64,000 nt of DNA from Croceibacterium aestuarii (GTDB lineage Bacteria > Pseudomonadota > Alphaproteobacteria > Sphingomonadales > Sphingomonadaceae). The stretch covers positions 186,001 to 250,000 of the forward strand of contig NZ_CP131039.1 in NCBI RefSeq assembly GCF_030657335.1. The letters are read 5' to 3'. Both the position numbers and the translations under genes were made by a program. Shown piece by piece: positions 24,657 through 36,000 of the stretch (positions are counted from its first letter, which is position 1; each line of letters opens with the position of its first letter). The notes under the pieces are model-generated. The model worked only from the letters and a program-made list of their open reading frames with translations, did no database searches and was not told the origin of the DNA.

Positions 24657-26528
24657 TCAGGGAAGCCAGTTCCACGCGAATAGGCTTAGCCATTCGCGCA
24701 AGCTGCGGGTCCAGATCCAGAAATTGCTGCGCCGGTCGATATCGACCTTGGCCACGCCCTCCATGCCCGGCCGCATGATCTCGCTGGCGCCCTCGCCCAG
24801 CTCGGCCTCGACGCGGAAGGTGTTCTGCCCGTCGCGATTCTCGGTCACCGAGGTCAACTGGGTGACGGTGAAGGGCACCGTCCGCCCTGCGAGCCCAGTC
24901 GGTGCGAAACGGCCGTGCTGGCCAGGTTCGAGATAGGCGATATCGGCCTCGTCCACGTGCAGCACGACCCGGAAATCGTCGAGGGGTGCGACTTCGAACA
25001 GGACCTCGCCTTCATCGACGGGCGAACCGACAAGCTGGCTGACATCGCCCGATACCAGCACCCCGTCGATCGGCGCCACCATGTTCACCCGCGCGAGCTT
25101 GTATTCGATCAATTGCAGCTCGGATTCGGCCTGCCGCAATTGCGCGCCGAACTGGTTCATCTCGGCACGTTCGTGCTGGGCCAGCGCCTGGCGGTATTGC
25201 CGGTCATATTGCTGCACCTCGCTCTGGGCCCGGGCATGGTCGATCTCGAGATCGCGATCGTCGAGCGTGGCGAGTACCTGCCCGGCCTTCACCACATCGC
25301 CCGCGCGGGCATGCGATTGCGCGATGAAGCCCGAAAACGGCACCGAGGCCGCGCGCTGCACACGGCCTTCGAGCGCGGCGTCCGAAGCGACGCGGAACTG
25401 CGCGATGGGCAGGAACAGCACCAGCAACAAGATCAGCGCGGCAATTCCCAGCGCCTTGGCCAGCGGACGCCGCGGGCCCAGCAGCGCCCTGGCGCCATCC
25501 ATTGCCGCCCCGCGCACTCTGCCGCTGACCAGCCGCGCCTCGCGCCTTTGCAGCGCGAAGACAGGCGCCACCAGCCCGGCGGCGGTTTCGCAGAACAGCG
25601 TCTCGGTTGACGAGAAGGGCTCGCCGCCCTTGTCGCGTTCGATGGTCAGCACGCCCAGCGCGATGCCCCGATCGACGAGCGGCACGGAAAGAATCGCCGA
25701 AGATCCGAGCGCGGCGGCGAGCTTGGCGTGCTGGATCGTGATCGCGCCGGAGGATGTCCCCTCGGATTCCGGACACAGGATGGTCTGTTGCTGATCGTGC
25801 GCCTCGTCCATCGCCGCTTCGATCGTCTCGGCAATGTCCGAACGTTTGCGGAACCACGAGCCGTGGCTCATCGCCTGCAATCTGATTGATTGCTTGCGCG
25901 CCAGCCCCACCGCCGCGCGGTCGGCATGGGCGATGCGGCAGATCTCGTTGCACAGGGCCATCGCCGATTGCTCGAGCGTGTCGTGCTCCTGCACCGCGGC
26001 CAGCAATTCGAGCGCGGCGGCGGCGCTGGCGCGGTACGTGGCGCCCGCGTCGGCGCGATGCTGCCACACCAGCGACAGAATCCAGCCGACGCCCCAGTGC
26101 AATTCGCGCAAGGCCTTTTGCAGCACCGCCGCACCGCCTTCGGCGAGCGCGAGGACTATGGCGCCGTGAATATGTTCGCCCGATGACACCGGATAGGCGA
26201 TGCAGGTCTGGCCGGGCATGTCTGCGAGTGGCTGGACCTGCGGCTGCCCGCTCGTCAGCGCCACTTCCCCAGCCTTGCGCAACGGATCGATATTGCTCGG
26301 GCGTGAAGGCCACGCGGCAATCGGCGCAAACTGGCCGCCGCCTTGCTCGAGCAGGATCAGCCCGCCGCTCGCCCCCGGCGTACGCGCGCATTGCAGGTCG
26401 AGCCAGGCGCGGCAGAACTCCGCCGGGCCGGCGGCCGTCGCCAGCGCAGCCCACAGGGCGGCCTCCTCGGGCGCGGTGCCGTCGGCTGCCTCCTGCTGCT
26501 TGAATGGCTGTGCCTGCATATCCCCCAT
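24657..26528 (-). CDS. GAF-domain / transmembrane / HlyD adaptor fusion protein
   Basis: The frame is open to 26735, but ATG 26528 (MGDMQAQPFKQQ) or ATG 26519, behind GGGGG, lie just after the giant gene's stop; 623 or 620 residues. Residues 33-150 look like a degenerate GAF fold and 165-325 like a full one (EICRIAHADRAAVGLARK, SAILSVPLVDRGIALGVLTIE). A single hydrophobic helix follows at 357-377 (LGIAALILLLVLFLPIAQF). The periplasmic part is HlyD-like: RAGDVVKAGQVLATLDDRDLE, a coiled coil (about 440-500), VAPIDGVLVSGDVSQLVG and a terminal barrel. A cytoplasmic GAF sensor fused to a secretion adaptor is uncommon and suggests that export is gated by a small ligand or redox signal. It is 14 nt behind the giant gene and 10 nt ahead of the M50 gene. 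Confidence 0.87.
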   Translation of the reverse strand: MGDMQAQPFKQQEAADGTAPEEAALWAALATAAGPAEFCRAWLDLQCARTPGASGGLILLEQGGGQFAPIAAWPSRPSNIDPLRKAGEVALTSGQPQVQPLADMPGQTCIAYPVSSGEHIHGAIVLALAEGGAAVLQKALRELHWGVGWILSLVWQHRADAGATYRASAAAALELLAAVQEHDTLEQSAMALCNEICRIAHADRAAVGLARKQSIRLQAMSHGSWFRKRSDIAETIEAAMDEAHDQQQTILCPESEGTSSGAITIQHAKLAAALGSSAILSVPLVDRGIALGVLTIERDKGGEPFSSTETLFCETAAGLVAPVFALQRREARLVSGRVRGAAMDGARALLGPRRPLAKALGIAALILLLVLFLPIAQFRVASDAALEGRVQRAASVPFSGFIAQSHARAGDVVKAGQVLATLDDRDLEIDHARAQSEVQQYDRQYRQALAQHERAEMNQFGAQLRQAESELQLIEYKLARVNMVAPIDGVLVSGDVSQLVGSPVDEGEVLFEVAPLDDFRVVLHVDEADIAYLEPGQHGRFAPTGLAGRTVPFTVTQLTSVTENRDGQNTFRVEAELGEGASEIMRPGMEGVAKVDIDRRSNFWIWTRSLREWLSLFAWNWLP

Positions 26529-26542
26529 CCCGCCGCGCGGAC

Positions 26543-27000
26543 TTATTCGGTTTCCTCGGTCTCCTTCCGGCGGCGCGCCTTGCGCTCGACAAACTCGCGC
26601 CCGATCACCGGCAGGCCGATGGCGAAAATGCCGAGAGCCGAATCCTCGCCATCCTCGCCGGACGTTCCCGCCAACAGCCGCGCCAATTCGTTGCGACCGT
26701 GGTCCGCGCCGGAGGGCGGGGTCGATCCGTTCCACGCCTGCGGCGCGGCAGGAGTCTCCACCTCTATTGGCGCTGCTTCTGGAGATACGGGATCACTCTG
26801 CGGCGGATTTTCGCCTTCGGGCTGATTGGCAGAGGGCTCTTGCCCGGCCTCGCCCGACTCCTGCACGAGGGGCAGCGACTGGGTCGCAAAGATCATTCCC
26901 GACCAGTTGGCGATCGCCGCATCGAGGCCGTAGGTGATCTCCGGCATGTCGGGCAGAGCGGGCACTTTCGCGAAATGCAGGCTCATCGGATCGGTCTCGA
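26543..27000 (-). other. C-terminal linker, short hydrophobic stretch and basic tail
   Basis: A Pro/Glu/Ser-rich linker (NQPEGENPPQSDPVSPEAAP) leads to ALGIFAIGLPVIG and then REFVERKARRRKETEETE at the stop. The hydrophobic-then-basic layout resembles a sorting or stop-transfer tail, but no LPxTG or PEP-CTERM motif is present. Confidence 0.5.
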
Positions 27001-30000
27001 GCGGGTCGATCTGCGGCAGCAGCGGGTTGGCGAAGGGACGATGGTCGAGGATCTCGGCCACCAGGTCCGGCGGGATGTCCGGCCAGGCGCCGAATTCCCG
27101 ATCGACGCGCAAAGCAAGGCGGGTAATCCACCACAGATCGACATTGGTCAGCACTTCGTCGCCATCGGCATCCCCGAAATAGCCGACCACCTGCAGCGCC
27201 TCGTCCTCGCCCGATGCAAGCGGCGGCGCCGCGTTGATTGCCTCGACATTGACCACCAGCGTCTCGCTCGACCCGTAGGGCGCGGTTGCGGGCACGCTGG
27301 CATCGAGGCTGACGATGTGGCGCGCGCCGGCGGCAATCGCAGTGTCGCTGACCACGGTCACCCGCAGCAGGCTTTTGCCGCCGCCGACCGTCTCGACACG
27401 CCAGTCGATCGTCGCACCGTCGGGCAGGTCGGCGCCGGCGACCACCCCTTCGAGATCCATCAGCGCGGGATCGAACTCGACGGTGAAGACCATCGTCTTG
27501 ACCCCGCCATCGCTGCTGAAGCGGACCTGCAGCCCGGCCGCGTCCTCCGGCGGCACGTCGATATGCTCGCCGGGTCCGCGCATGAAATCGGGCAGTTCGG
27601 CCGTCCCCGCGCGGGCCAGCGAAGCCACGATTGTCGCATGGTAGTCGCCACCTGCGCGGCCGTCCGCGTCACCATCGAGCGCCGCGCCGAATTGGCTAAA
27701 GAAGCCGGTGTCGCTCAGCACAAGGTCATAGCTGTCGTATTGCAGATCGATTCCATCTGCGCGGGCGATGTAGAGATGGCCGTATTCGGGATCGACCGAG
27801 AGTGTCGCAGCGACGGGTCCGGTCAGCTCACCGACCAGTGTGACAGCCCCCGCCTTGAACATGCTGGGATCGAGCGCCTCGTTGAAAGTGACATGCAGGC
27901 GCCCGCCCTCGAAGGCGGTATCGACCACCTGTAACAGGGGTGCAGGTGACACGCTTACCTGAAGACGATTGGCGGCAAAGGTGCCGTCATCATTGGTGAG
28001 CGTCGTGGTGATTTGGTAATCGCCCGCTGTCGCGTAGCCGTGCGAAGCGCCAGTGGCGTCGCCCGCGACCACCGAAGGCGCGGTGCCGTCGCCCCAGTCG
28101 ATGCGCCATTCGAGTGGCGCGTCGTCGCCCGGATCGTTTGAACCGAGCGTGATCGCGTAGTCCGATCCGATCGCGGCATTGGCGCCGCCCGACACGGCGA
28201 GCGTCGGGGCGACATCGGCGATGGTGAGCGTGAAACTCTCCTCGTCGAACCCGTCCTCGCCATCGGCGACGCGAACGGTGAAGGACACAGTAGCATCGCC
28301 GTCGGGGGCGAACCAGGTGAGCAATCCGTCAGCGGATATCTGCGCCCCTGCGCGGGCAGATACCAGCGTCCAGCCGAGCGCCGAGGCCAAGCCATCGGCA
28401 TCGCTGGCGGTGAGTTGGAGCGACAGCGTCTGCCCTTCGGCAATGCTCAGATCGGCGACCGGATCGATTGCCGGCGCGACATTGGCGACTGCCGCGACCG
28501 AGATGGTGAAACTGCGCTCGGCGAACGCGCCGTCGGGGTCGGTGACGCGTACCGTCACGGCCTTGTCGCCCACGCCCGCGGCGGTCCACGTGAAGATACC
28601 GTCGGCCGAGACGCTCGCGCCCGTGGGCCCGCTGACCAGCGAGAAGGTCAGGTCGGCCAAGTCATCGTCGGGGTCTCCAGCGACGAGCGCGACGGAAATC
28701 GGGTCGCCCTGCCTAGCCGCGATATTGGCGACCGGTTGCAATACCGGCGGCCGGTTCGAAACCGCGGCCACGGTGATCGTGAAGCTGCGCTCGGCATAGG
28801 CACCGGACGGATCGGTGACGCGCACCGTCACAGCCTTGTCGCCCACACCCGCGGCGGTCCACGTAAAGATTCCGTCGGCGGAAACGCTCGCACCCCCCGG
28901 CCCGCGCACCAGCGAGAAGGTGAGATCGGCGAGGTCATCATCCGGATCGTTGACAACGAGTGCGACCGATACCGCATCCCCTTCGGTGACCGCGAGATCG
29001 TCCACCGGAGCTAGGTTGGGACCGGTATCGTCGATTGCGGCGACCGAGATGGTGAAGCTGCGTTCCGCGAAGGCCCCATCGGGATCGCTCACGCGCACGG
29101 TAATCTTGCTGTCGCCGACACCCACCGCCGTCCAGGTGAACTGGCCGTCCGCCGAAACAGCCGCTCCGGCAGGTCCCGAGACGAGGCTGAAGGTGAGGTC
29201 CGCAAGCTCGTCATCGGGATCGCTGGCCGAGAGCGCGAAGGCCACGGCATCGCCCTCGGTGACCGCCAGGTTGGCAACCGGTTGCAGCACAGGCGCCTGG
29301 TCCGAAACCGCCGCCACGGCGATGGTGAAGCTGCGTTCGGCATAGGCACCGTCGGGATCGGCGACGCGCACGGTGACGACTTTGTCGCCCACCCCGGCGG
29401 CGGTCCATTCGAACCGGCCATCCGCCGAGACGGAAGCACCGGCGGGACCCGAAACGATGCTGAAGGTCAGATCGGCCAGATCATTGTCGGGATCGCTGGC
29501 GGCGAGGTTGAAACTCACCGCATCGCCTTCGGTTACCGCTAGGTCGTCCACCGCCGCCAGCACCGGTGCCCGGTTGGGAGCCGCTTCGACGCCGATGGTG
29601 AAGCTCGTCTCCGCGCTGAGCCCGCCGCTATCGGTGACTCGCACGGTGACCGGCTGATCGCCCAACGCGGAGCCGGCGAGCCAGCTGAACAGGCCGCGGG
29701 CGGTCACCGTGGCGCCGTCAGGGCCGCTCACCAGTTCGTAGGTCAGCGCGGCCTCGTCATCCTCGGCATCGCTGGCGACGAGTTGCAGGATCACCGGCTG
29801 GCCACTGGCAACCTTGCGGTTAGCGACCGGAGTGAAGACGGGCGCGGTATTATGATCGAGCAAGGTCACCGCGATGGCAAAGGTGGTTTCGGAGAAGGCG
29901 CCTTCGGGGTCGGTGACGCGTACTCTTACGCTTTGCGAGGCCGCATCGCCCATCGCGGTCCAGGCGAACCGGCCATCGGCGGAAACGGTCGCCCCGGCGG

Positions 30001-33000
30001 GGCCGGAGACGAGCGAGAATGTGAGATCGGCGAGGTCGTGATCGGCGTCGGTGGCGGTCAGTTGCAGCGACAGGGGGGCGCCTTCGGTCACCGCCTGGTC
30101 CACCACGGGTCCTATGATAGGTGCAGCATTGTCCGGCGATGTGACAGCTATGGTGAAGCTGGTTTGCGAGGCGAGTCCCGCCGCGTCTTTCACCTGCACC
30201 GTGACCACCTGATCGCCGCTGCCGCTGGCGGTCCAGGTAAACACGCCGTCGGGCGAGACGCTGGCTCCGGCCGGCCCACTCACCAGCGAGAAGGTCAGCG
30301 CATCTGGCGCGTCGTCGATATCGCTTGCGGTCAGCGATAGCGCGACACCGGTACCAAGCGTGGCGCTGCGGTCGGAGATCGAGCCGATCACCGGCGCGTC
30401 GTTGACCGGGTTGATGGTGATATCGACCATCGCGGAGGCGGTACCGCCGAAGGCGTCGGCGATCGCATAGGTGAAGGCGTCGCTGCCGTTGTAATCGGGG
30501 TCGGGGACATAGATCCACTGGTCACCGACTGTGGCGGGCGCGGTCAGCGTGCCGTGCGCTGGACCGGTCAGGATCGTCACGCCGAGCGGCTTGCCTTCCG
30601 GATCGGAATCGTTGGCGAGGAAATCGACGGCCACCGAACCGTCTTCGCCGAGCAAGAAGTGGTCGTTATTGGCGATCGGCGGCAGATTTACGGTGCCAGT
30701 GCCGAACTGCACGTTGTCGACCACCACCAGGCTGTCGAGAGCCCCCTGGCCGATGAGGTCGAAAGACAGCAGCGCACCATTGGGGGTGGCGATGCCGTCG
30801 AGCGACATCGTCACGACGACGGGGCCGGTCAGCGGATTGCCCGAAATGCCTACGCCGGGCGCCACGAACACGGTGCCATCGGCCTGCAGGTTGAGGAAGG
30901 CGTCCGACAGGTCGAGCCCGTTCAGCCCGCCGAACAAGGACTGGCCGGTGACCGGATCGAGCAGCGCCACTTCGAACGCGTCGGGCGGCATCTCGCCATT
31001 GGTACCGAGCCTCGCGGAATCGATGGTGAAAGACAGAGTCCGCGCCCCGCCGGGAATGACGAAGCCCTGTCTCAGCGAAGTAAGGAAGCGGCTGTCCTCG
31101 GCGAGCACGCCCTTCCCGCCGGAGATCGAGCCGCCGCCGGCCCCCGTCCAACCCGCAGCCGCTGCGAAATCGCCGTTCTGCAGGCCGGTGGTGAACGGAA
31201 CGCCGAAGCCGATCAGGCTCGCCGCCTGGCTCGGCCCGCTGGCGAATATCTGCTGTATTGGATTGGTGAGCTGGACGGTCGCGACACTGGGTTCTTCGAA
31301 GGCAACGCTGTTGCCGCCATTGGCCACCTCGTCGAGGTCCGAATAGACGCGCCGCTCGCCGAGGCCGAGTGTGGCGCTCATCAGGCGCGGATCGAGCGTC
31401 GCCGGGATATCGTCGATGCCCGCTGCGTGGCCGAGCTCGTGCAACACCACCGTCATCAGGTCGACCCTTCCCGCAGCGTCGCTGTCGGCGAGCGCGTCGA
31501 ACAGGTGCGATGCGCTGCCCTGCGCGAATTCGGAATTGTCGCGCGGGGTGGGATCGATGAACCAGCCGAAGCCGGCGGCATCGTCGTCGAGCACGAGCAG
31601 CCCGTCCTCGAAGCTGGCCAGGGCATTGTCGCCGAGATCGCGCACCTCGAAGGTGAGATCGTCGAACGCGCTGTCGATATTGGCGTAGACGCCGCCGTCG
31701 ATCCACGCCTGCATGGCCGCCTGGATGACGCCCTGCATGTTCTCGATCGGAACCGTGTCGGCGCCCGGTGGGGTCGCACCGCCGGCATCCAGCTCGAGCG
31801 GAGAGCCGCTGGTCAGCAGCGAGAAGCGCACCTTGTCGAGGAAGAAGAGCTGGCTGATGAAATCGCCGACATAATCGGGATCGGGATCGGCGGGATTGTC
31901 GAGCACCACGCGTTCACGCACCCGCAGCTCGGTCTTGCGCTCGTTGGTGTAGGCCTCCGGGCCGACCCCGGGGATTTCGTCGACCGTGATTTCGCCGATG
32001 GAGACCGGGTCGAGCACGCGGGCGGGATCGTCGCCGTGGTCGATCAGGAACTGGCGTATGAAATGCGTCACCGCCTGCGCGCGGTCGAGCGCGAGCTGGT
32101 CATTGTATTCCTCGCTGCCGATCGGGTCGGCGTAGCCGAAGATCTGCACCTGCGCCTGCGGGTGATCGAGCACCCATTGGGCCTGCGCGTCGAGCGCCGC
32201 TTTTTCCTCGCCGGTCAAAGCGCCGACCGTGCGCTTGTCGAAATCGAACAGGACCTGTGAATCGATCCCGTCGGGATAAGACCACGGCATGAAGTCCTCG
32301 ACCTGCTCGTCGGCATTGACCGCTTCGATCCGCAGCGTGACGATCTGGCCGCGCAGGCCCGGCGGCACGTCGATGACGAACTTGTTGGTCTTGGCAAAGC
32401 CGATATCGGTCAGTTCGACCGGTTTTGCCAACCCGCCCAGGCTCGGGTCTTCGGGCGTCAGCGTGACCTTGATGCCGACACCCTGCGTCAACAGCCACGG
32501 CGAGAAGGTCTCGAACTGCAGCTTGTTGGCATCTTTCGGAACCAACAGGCGGTTGTGGGTTACGCCCGAGAAATCCGACGATTCGTCGATGAAGGTCTTT
32601 AGCGCGTTGACGATAGGGTCGAGTACCTCTGTCGGGATATCGAGGTTGCCCAGGCCCGCGACCAGTGCGTCGAGAATGCCCTTCACGGCGGACGTGCCGC
32701 CAAACATCAGCGCGAAACTGCCTTCGGGCGCGAGCTTGTCCTTGATGTACTTCTCGGTGAACTTCTTCATGATCTCGCGGAAGCCGTCGAATTCCTCCGG
32801 ATTGGGATTCGAGGCCTTGCCGATGAAATCCTTGAAGCTGAATTCGCCATTGCCGGTGATCGCGTCGAAGGCGCCGGAATCGATCGCCGCCTTGATCAGG
32901 TCGTCGACGACGTTGAGGAACTTCATCAGGAACTTGTACTTGTCGAGGTTCTTGTCGATGTCCGGGAATACCTTCTTGGTCGCCTCGAACCACTTGTCGA

Positions 33001-36000
33001 AGGCCGGGGTGCCGGGGCCGCCATCGGGTGGCGCGGTGAGGCCCGATGCCCGCAACGTCATGCCGCGCAGCCAGGTGTCGAACAGCTTCTTGCCGACCGT
33101 ATCGATAAACCGGGCGGTCACGTCCTGGAGAATCTGGCCCGGGGTCATCTGCATCAGGAACATGCCGGTGACGTCGACCTCGCCGAACCAGCCGCCCAGC
33201 ACCTTGCCGAAGTCGATGGTGAAGCCGCCGCCGCCGTGGAATGACCAGCCGGGCAGCTCGTAGGACAGCGGATAGCGGCCATAGGTCGCTTCCTCGAACA
33301 CGCTCGAATTGGCGTTCCCGCCCTGGGTCAGGAAGGTCCAGAAGGAATTGCGCGTGCCGAGCTCGAAGTCGCCGTTGAAGACCGTCGGCACAGCGGCATC
33401 GCCCTTGGCCGCGGCCGAGTTGTCAAAGGAGACATTGACGCGCAGCCCGTCATCGGTGCGATATTGCGCACCGCCGCCCGCCGGGCTGTAATACCAGCCC
33501 ATGCCGATGCCTTCCCAGATCTGCCCTGTGGTCTCGGCATAATAGGTCGTCGGCTTTCCGGCGGTAACCAGTGCCGGCTGCACGTTGTACCAGGGAATCC
33601 TGCCGAAATCCTCGGTCGGCAGCACCAGCGAGAGCGTGCCCTTCCCGTCATCGACCACGCGGCGATAGATCGGGTAGCCGTCAATGTCCTCAATGCTGGT
33701 GTCGATCGTGCCGGCATACCATTGCAGCACGCGCGAATGGGGCCCGCCGACACCGATCGAGAACGGGCCGAAGCCGATATCGTCCTGGGTGAAGCCCGAG
33801 CGGCCGTTGAGCTGCACTTCGAGATCGGCACTGGTCTTAGACGCGAACGGATTGTTCTTGCGATAGTCCTCCAGCTTCTGGCCGGTCAGCCCCTGCTCAG
33901 GGTCCTTGGTCAGCGAACGGCCGTTGGCGGTGGCGGTGAAGGTCAGCCGCCGCAGCGTGTCGCCGATCGGCAGGTCGGTGGTCTCGCTGCGCGCGAGCGT
34001 CTGGTAGTAATTGTCGGCGAAGGTGACGTTGTTCCACACCTGGACCGCCGGATCGCTGAAGTTCTGGAACTGGATCGGGTTCATCTTGAGGCCGAGGAAG
34101 GCGGCCGTGGCGAACAGGTCCGGGATCTTGTTGCCGAACTTGATGATCTTGGCACCGACCGACGGGGCCAGCAGGCTGATGATCCCGCCCGCTCCCTCGA
34201 CCAGCAATTGCGCGATGGTGTCCAGCGGGATCGCCAGCGTTTCCTGCAGGAAATCGTGCGGGTCGAGCGAGGTCATCTGGATGCCGAATTCGCCGCCGGC
34301 GTCGGGGAAATAGGTGCCCAGCCGCTGGATGATCTCCGAATTGACCACCGCGCCCCGGCCATGGCCGATGAAATGCAGCGGTGAGGCGAAGAGGTCTCCG
34401 CCGGTATCCTGGTCGAGCAGCACCAGCGAAGCGAAGAAGGCATCGGCCGCGGCCTCGGAGAAGCCGGTGTCGGTAATATCCGATTCCTTGTTCCAGTCGC
34501 CGATCAGGACCACGGCCTTGCCGTCCTGCAGCGCGGCAGCGTTGCGCTTGGTGGGGTCGTTGATGTCGACCCAGTCGCCGGTCTCCTTGTCGTATTTCAG
34601 CACCACGCCGCCGCCGCTCGCATCGACGATCATCTGCCCGATTTCGCCGAACACGCCGCCGTCCTCCTCGAACGGCGTGTTGTCGAGGCCGAAGCCAAGC
34701 TGCATGTCGTGCGACAGGATCGTGACGCCGTTGAACGGTGCCTCGATCTGCTTGGGCGTCATCGTGAAGCTGGCGGATTCGCGGATATCCTTGCCGACCA
34801 GTTCGACGCCCCAGTAGTAATCCTGGCCGGCGGTCATCGCCTTGGCGAACTCGGCCGAGACGAACACCTTCCAGGTCTTGTTGTCGATGAACCCGGTCTT
34901 AGTGATGTTGCCGCGCGCATCCACCAGATAAATGCCCGGCTCCAGCTCCTGCGAGCTCAGGATACGGTTCGGGTTGTTGTCGCCCGCCTCGAGCAGGTCG
35001 GAATCGGGATCGCTGTCGAAGAAATGGCGGGTCGAGGGCCGGTCGTCCGGCCACATGCCGCGGCCGGGGGGCAGCGCGCTGACGAACAGCCTGGCCTTCG
35101 AGGACGTGCTCGCCGGCACGAGATTGGTGTCGAGATCCCAGGTAAAGGCGAGCAGGTCGGTATTCTGGTTGAAGACGTCGAATTCGCTGGTCGGCGCGAT
35201 CAGGCGCAGGGCGTTGATGTCCTGCAGCGCCAGGCCGCGGCCATGGCGGGGGACGTCGATCGCCGGCTTGTAGATGTCGTGGTGGTCGTTCGGATTGTCG
35301 AGCGCGGCGAAGCGATAGTGATCCGGGTCCGGATCGATGTCGCGCAGCTCCTTGACGTCGAGCACGACGATGTTCCCGACCCCGCGATAATTGGCGTAGA
35401 GCTTCTGGCCCGAGCTATCGAGGCGCAATTCCTCGAGGAAGGCGAGCGGGACCGGGGAAGTCGAGCCGACGATCTGCGGATGCGACCCGAACGGATCCTT
35501 GATCACCATGATCTTGGAACCGACGGTGTAGAGCTGGTCGATGTCGTTGGCGTTGTCGGTGTCGTTGCTCCAGTAGAGCGCGGGCAGCCCCCATTCGGCG
35601 ACGAAAGCATATTGCCGGTCGGGCGTGACCGCGATGCCCGACGAATAATGGACGTTGAGGTCGTTGATCCTTCCGATCGAGAAGCTCGACGTGTCGGTGG
35701 TGCGCTTCTTGTCGACCGAGAGGGTGAGGCCGGCGATCGTGAACGGCACGTATTCGACGCCGGTCGACTTCTCGGTGATCGAGGTGCCTACACTTGTCGG
35801 ATGCCCGTCGCGGATCTGGAAATTGTTCGGGTCGTCATTATCGACGAAGATGTAGTGGAAGCCGTTGTCGCGGTCGCCGCGCGAGACGAACACCATCAGG
35901 TCGGGATCGGTGGTGGGCTGGATGTCGAACACCTCGACCCCGCCGTCGATCTTCTTGATGACCTTGCGCCACTGGCGGGTGTTGTCCGCCTGGTCGATGA

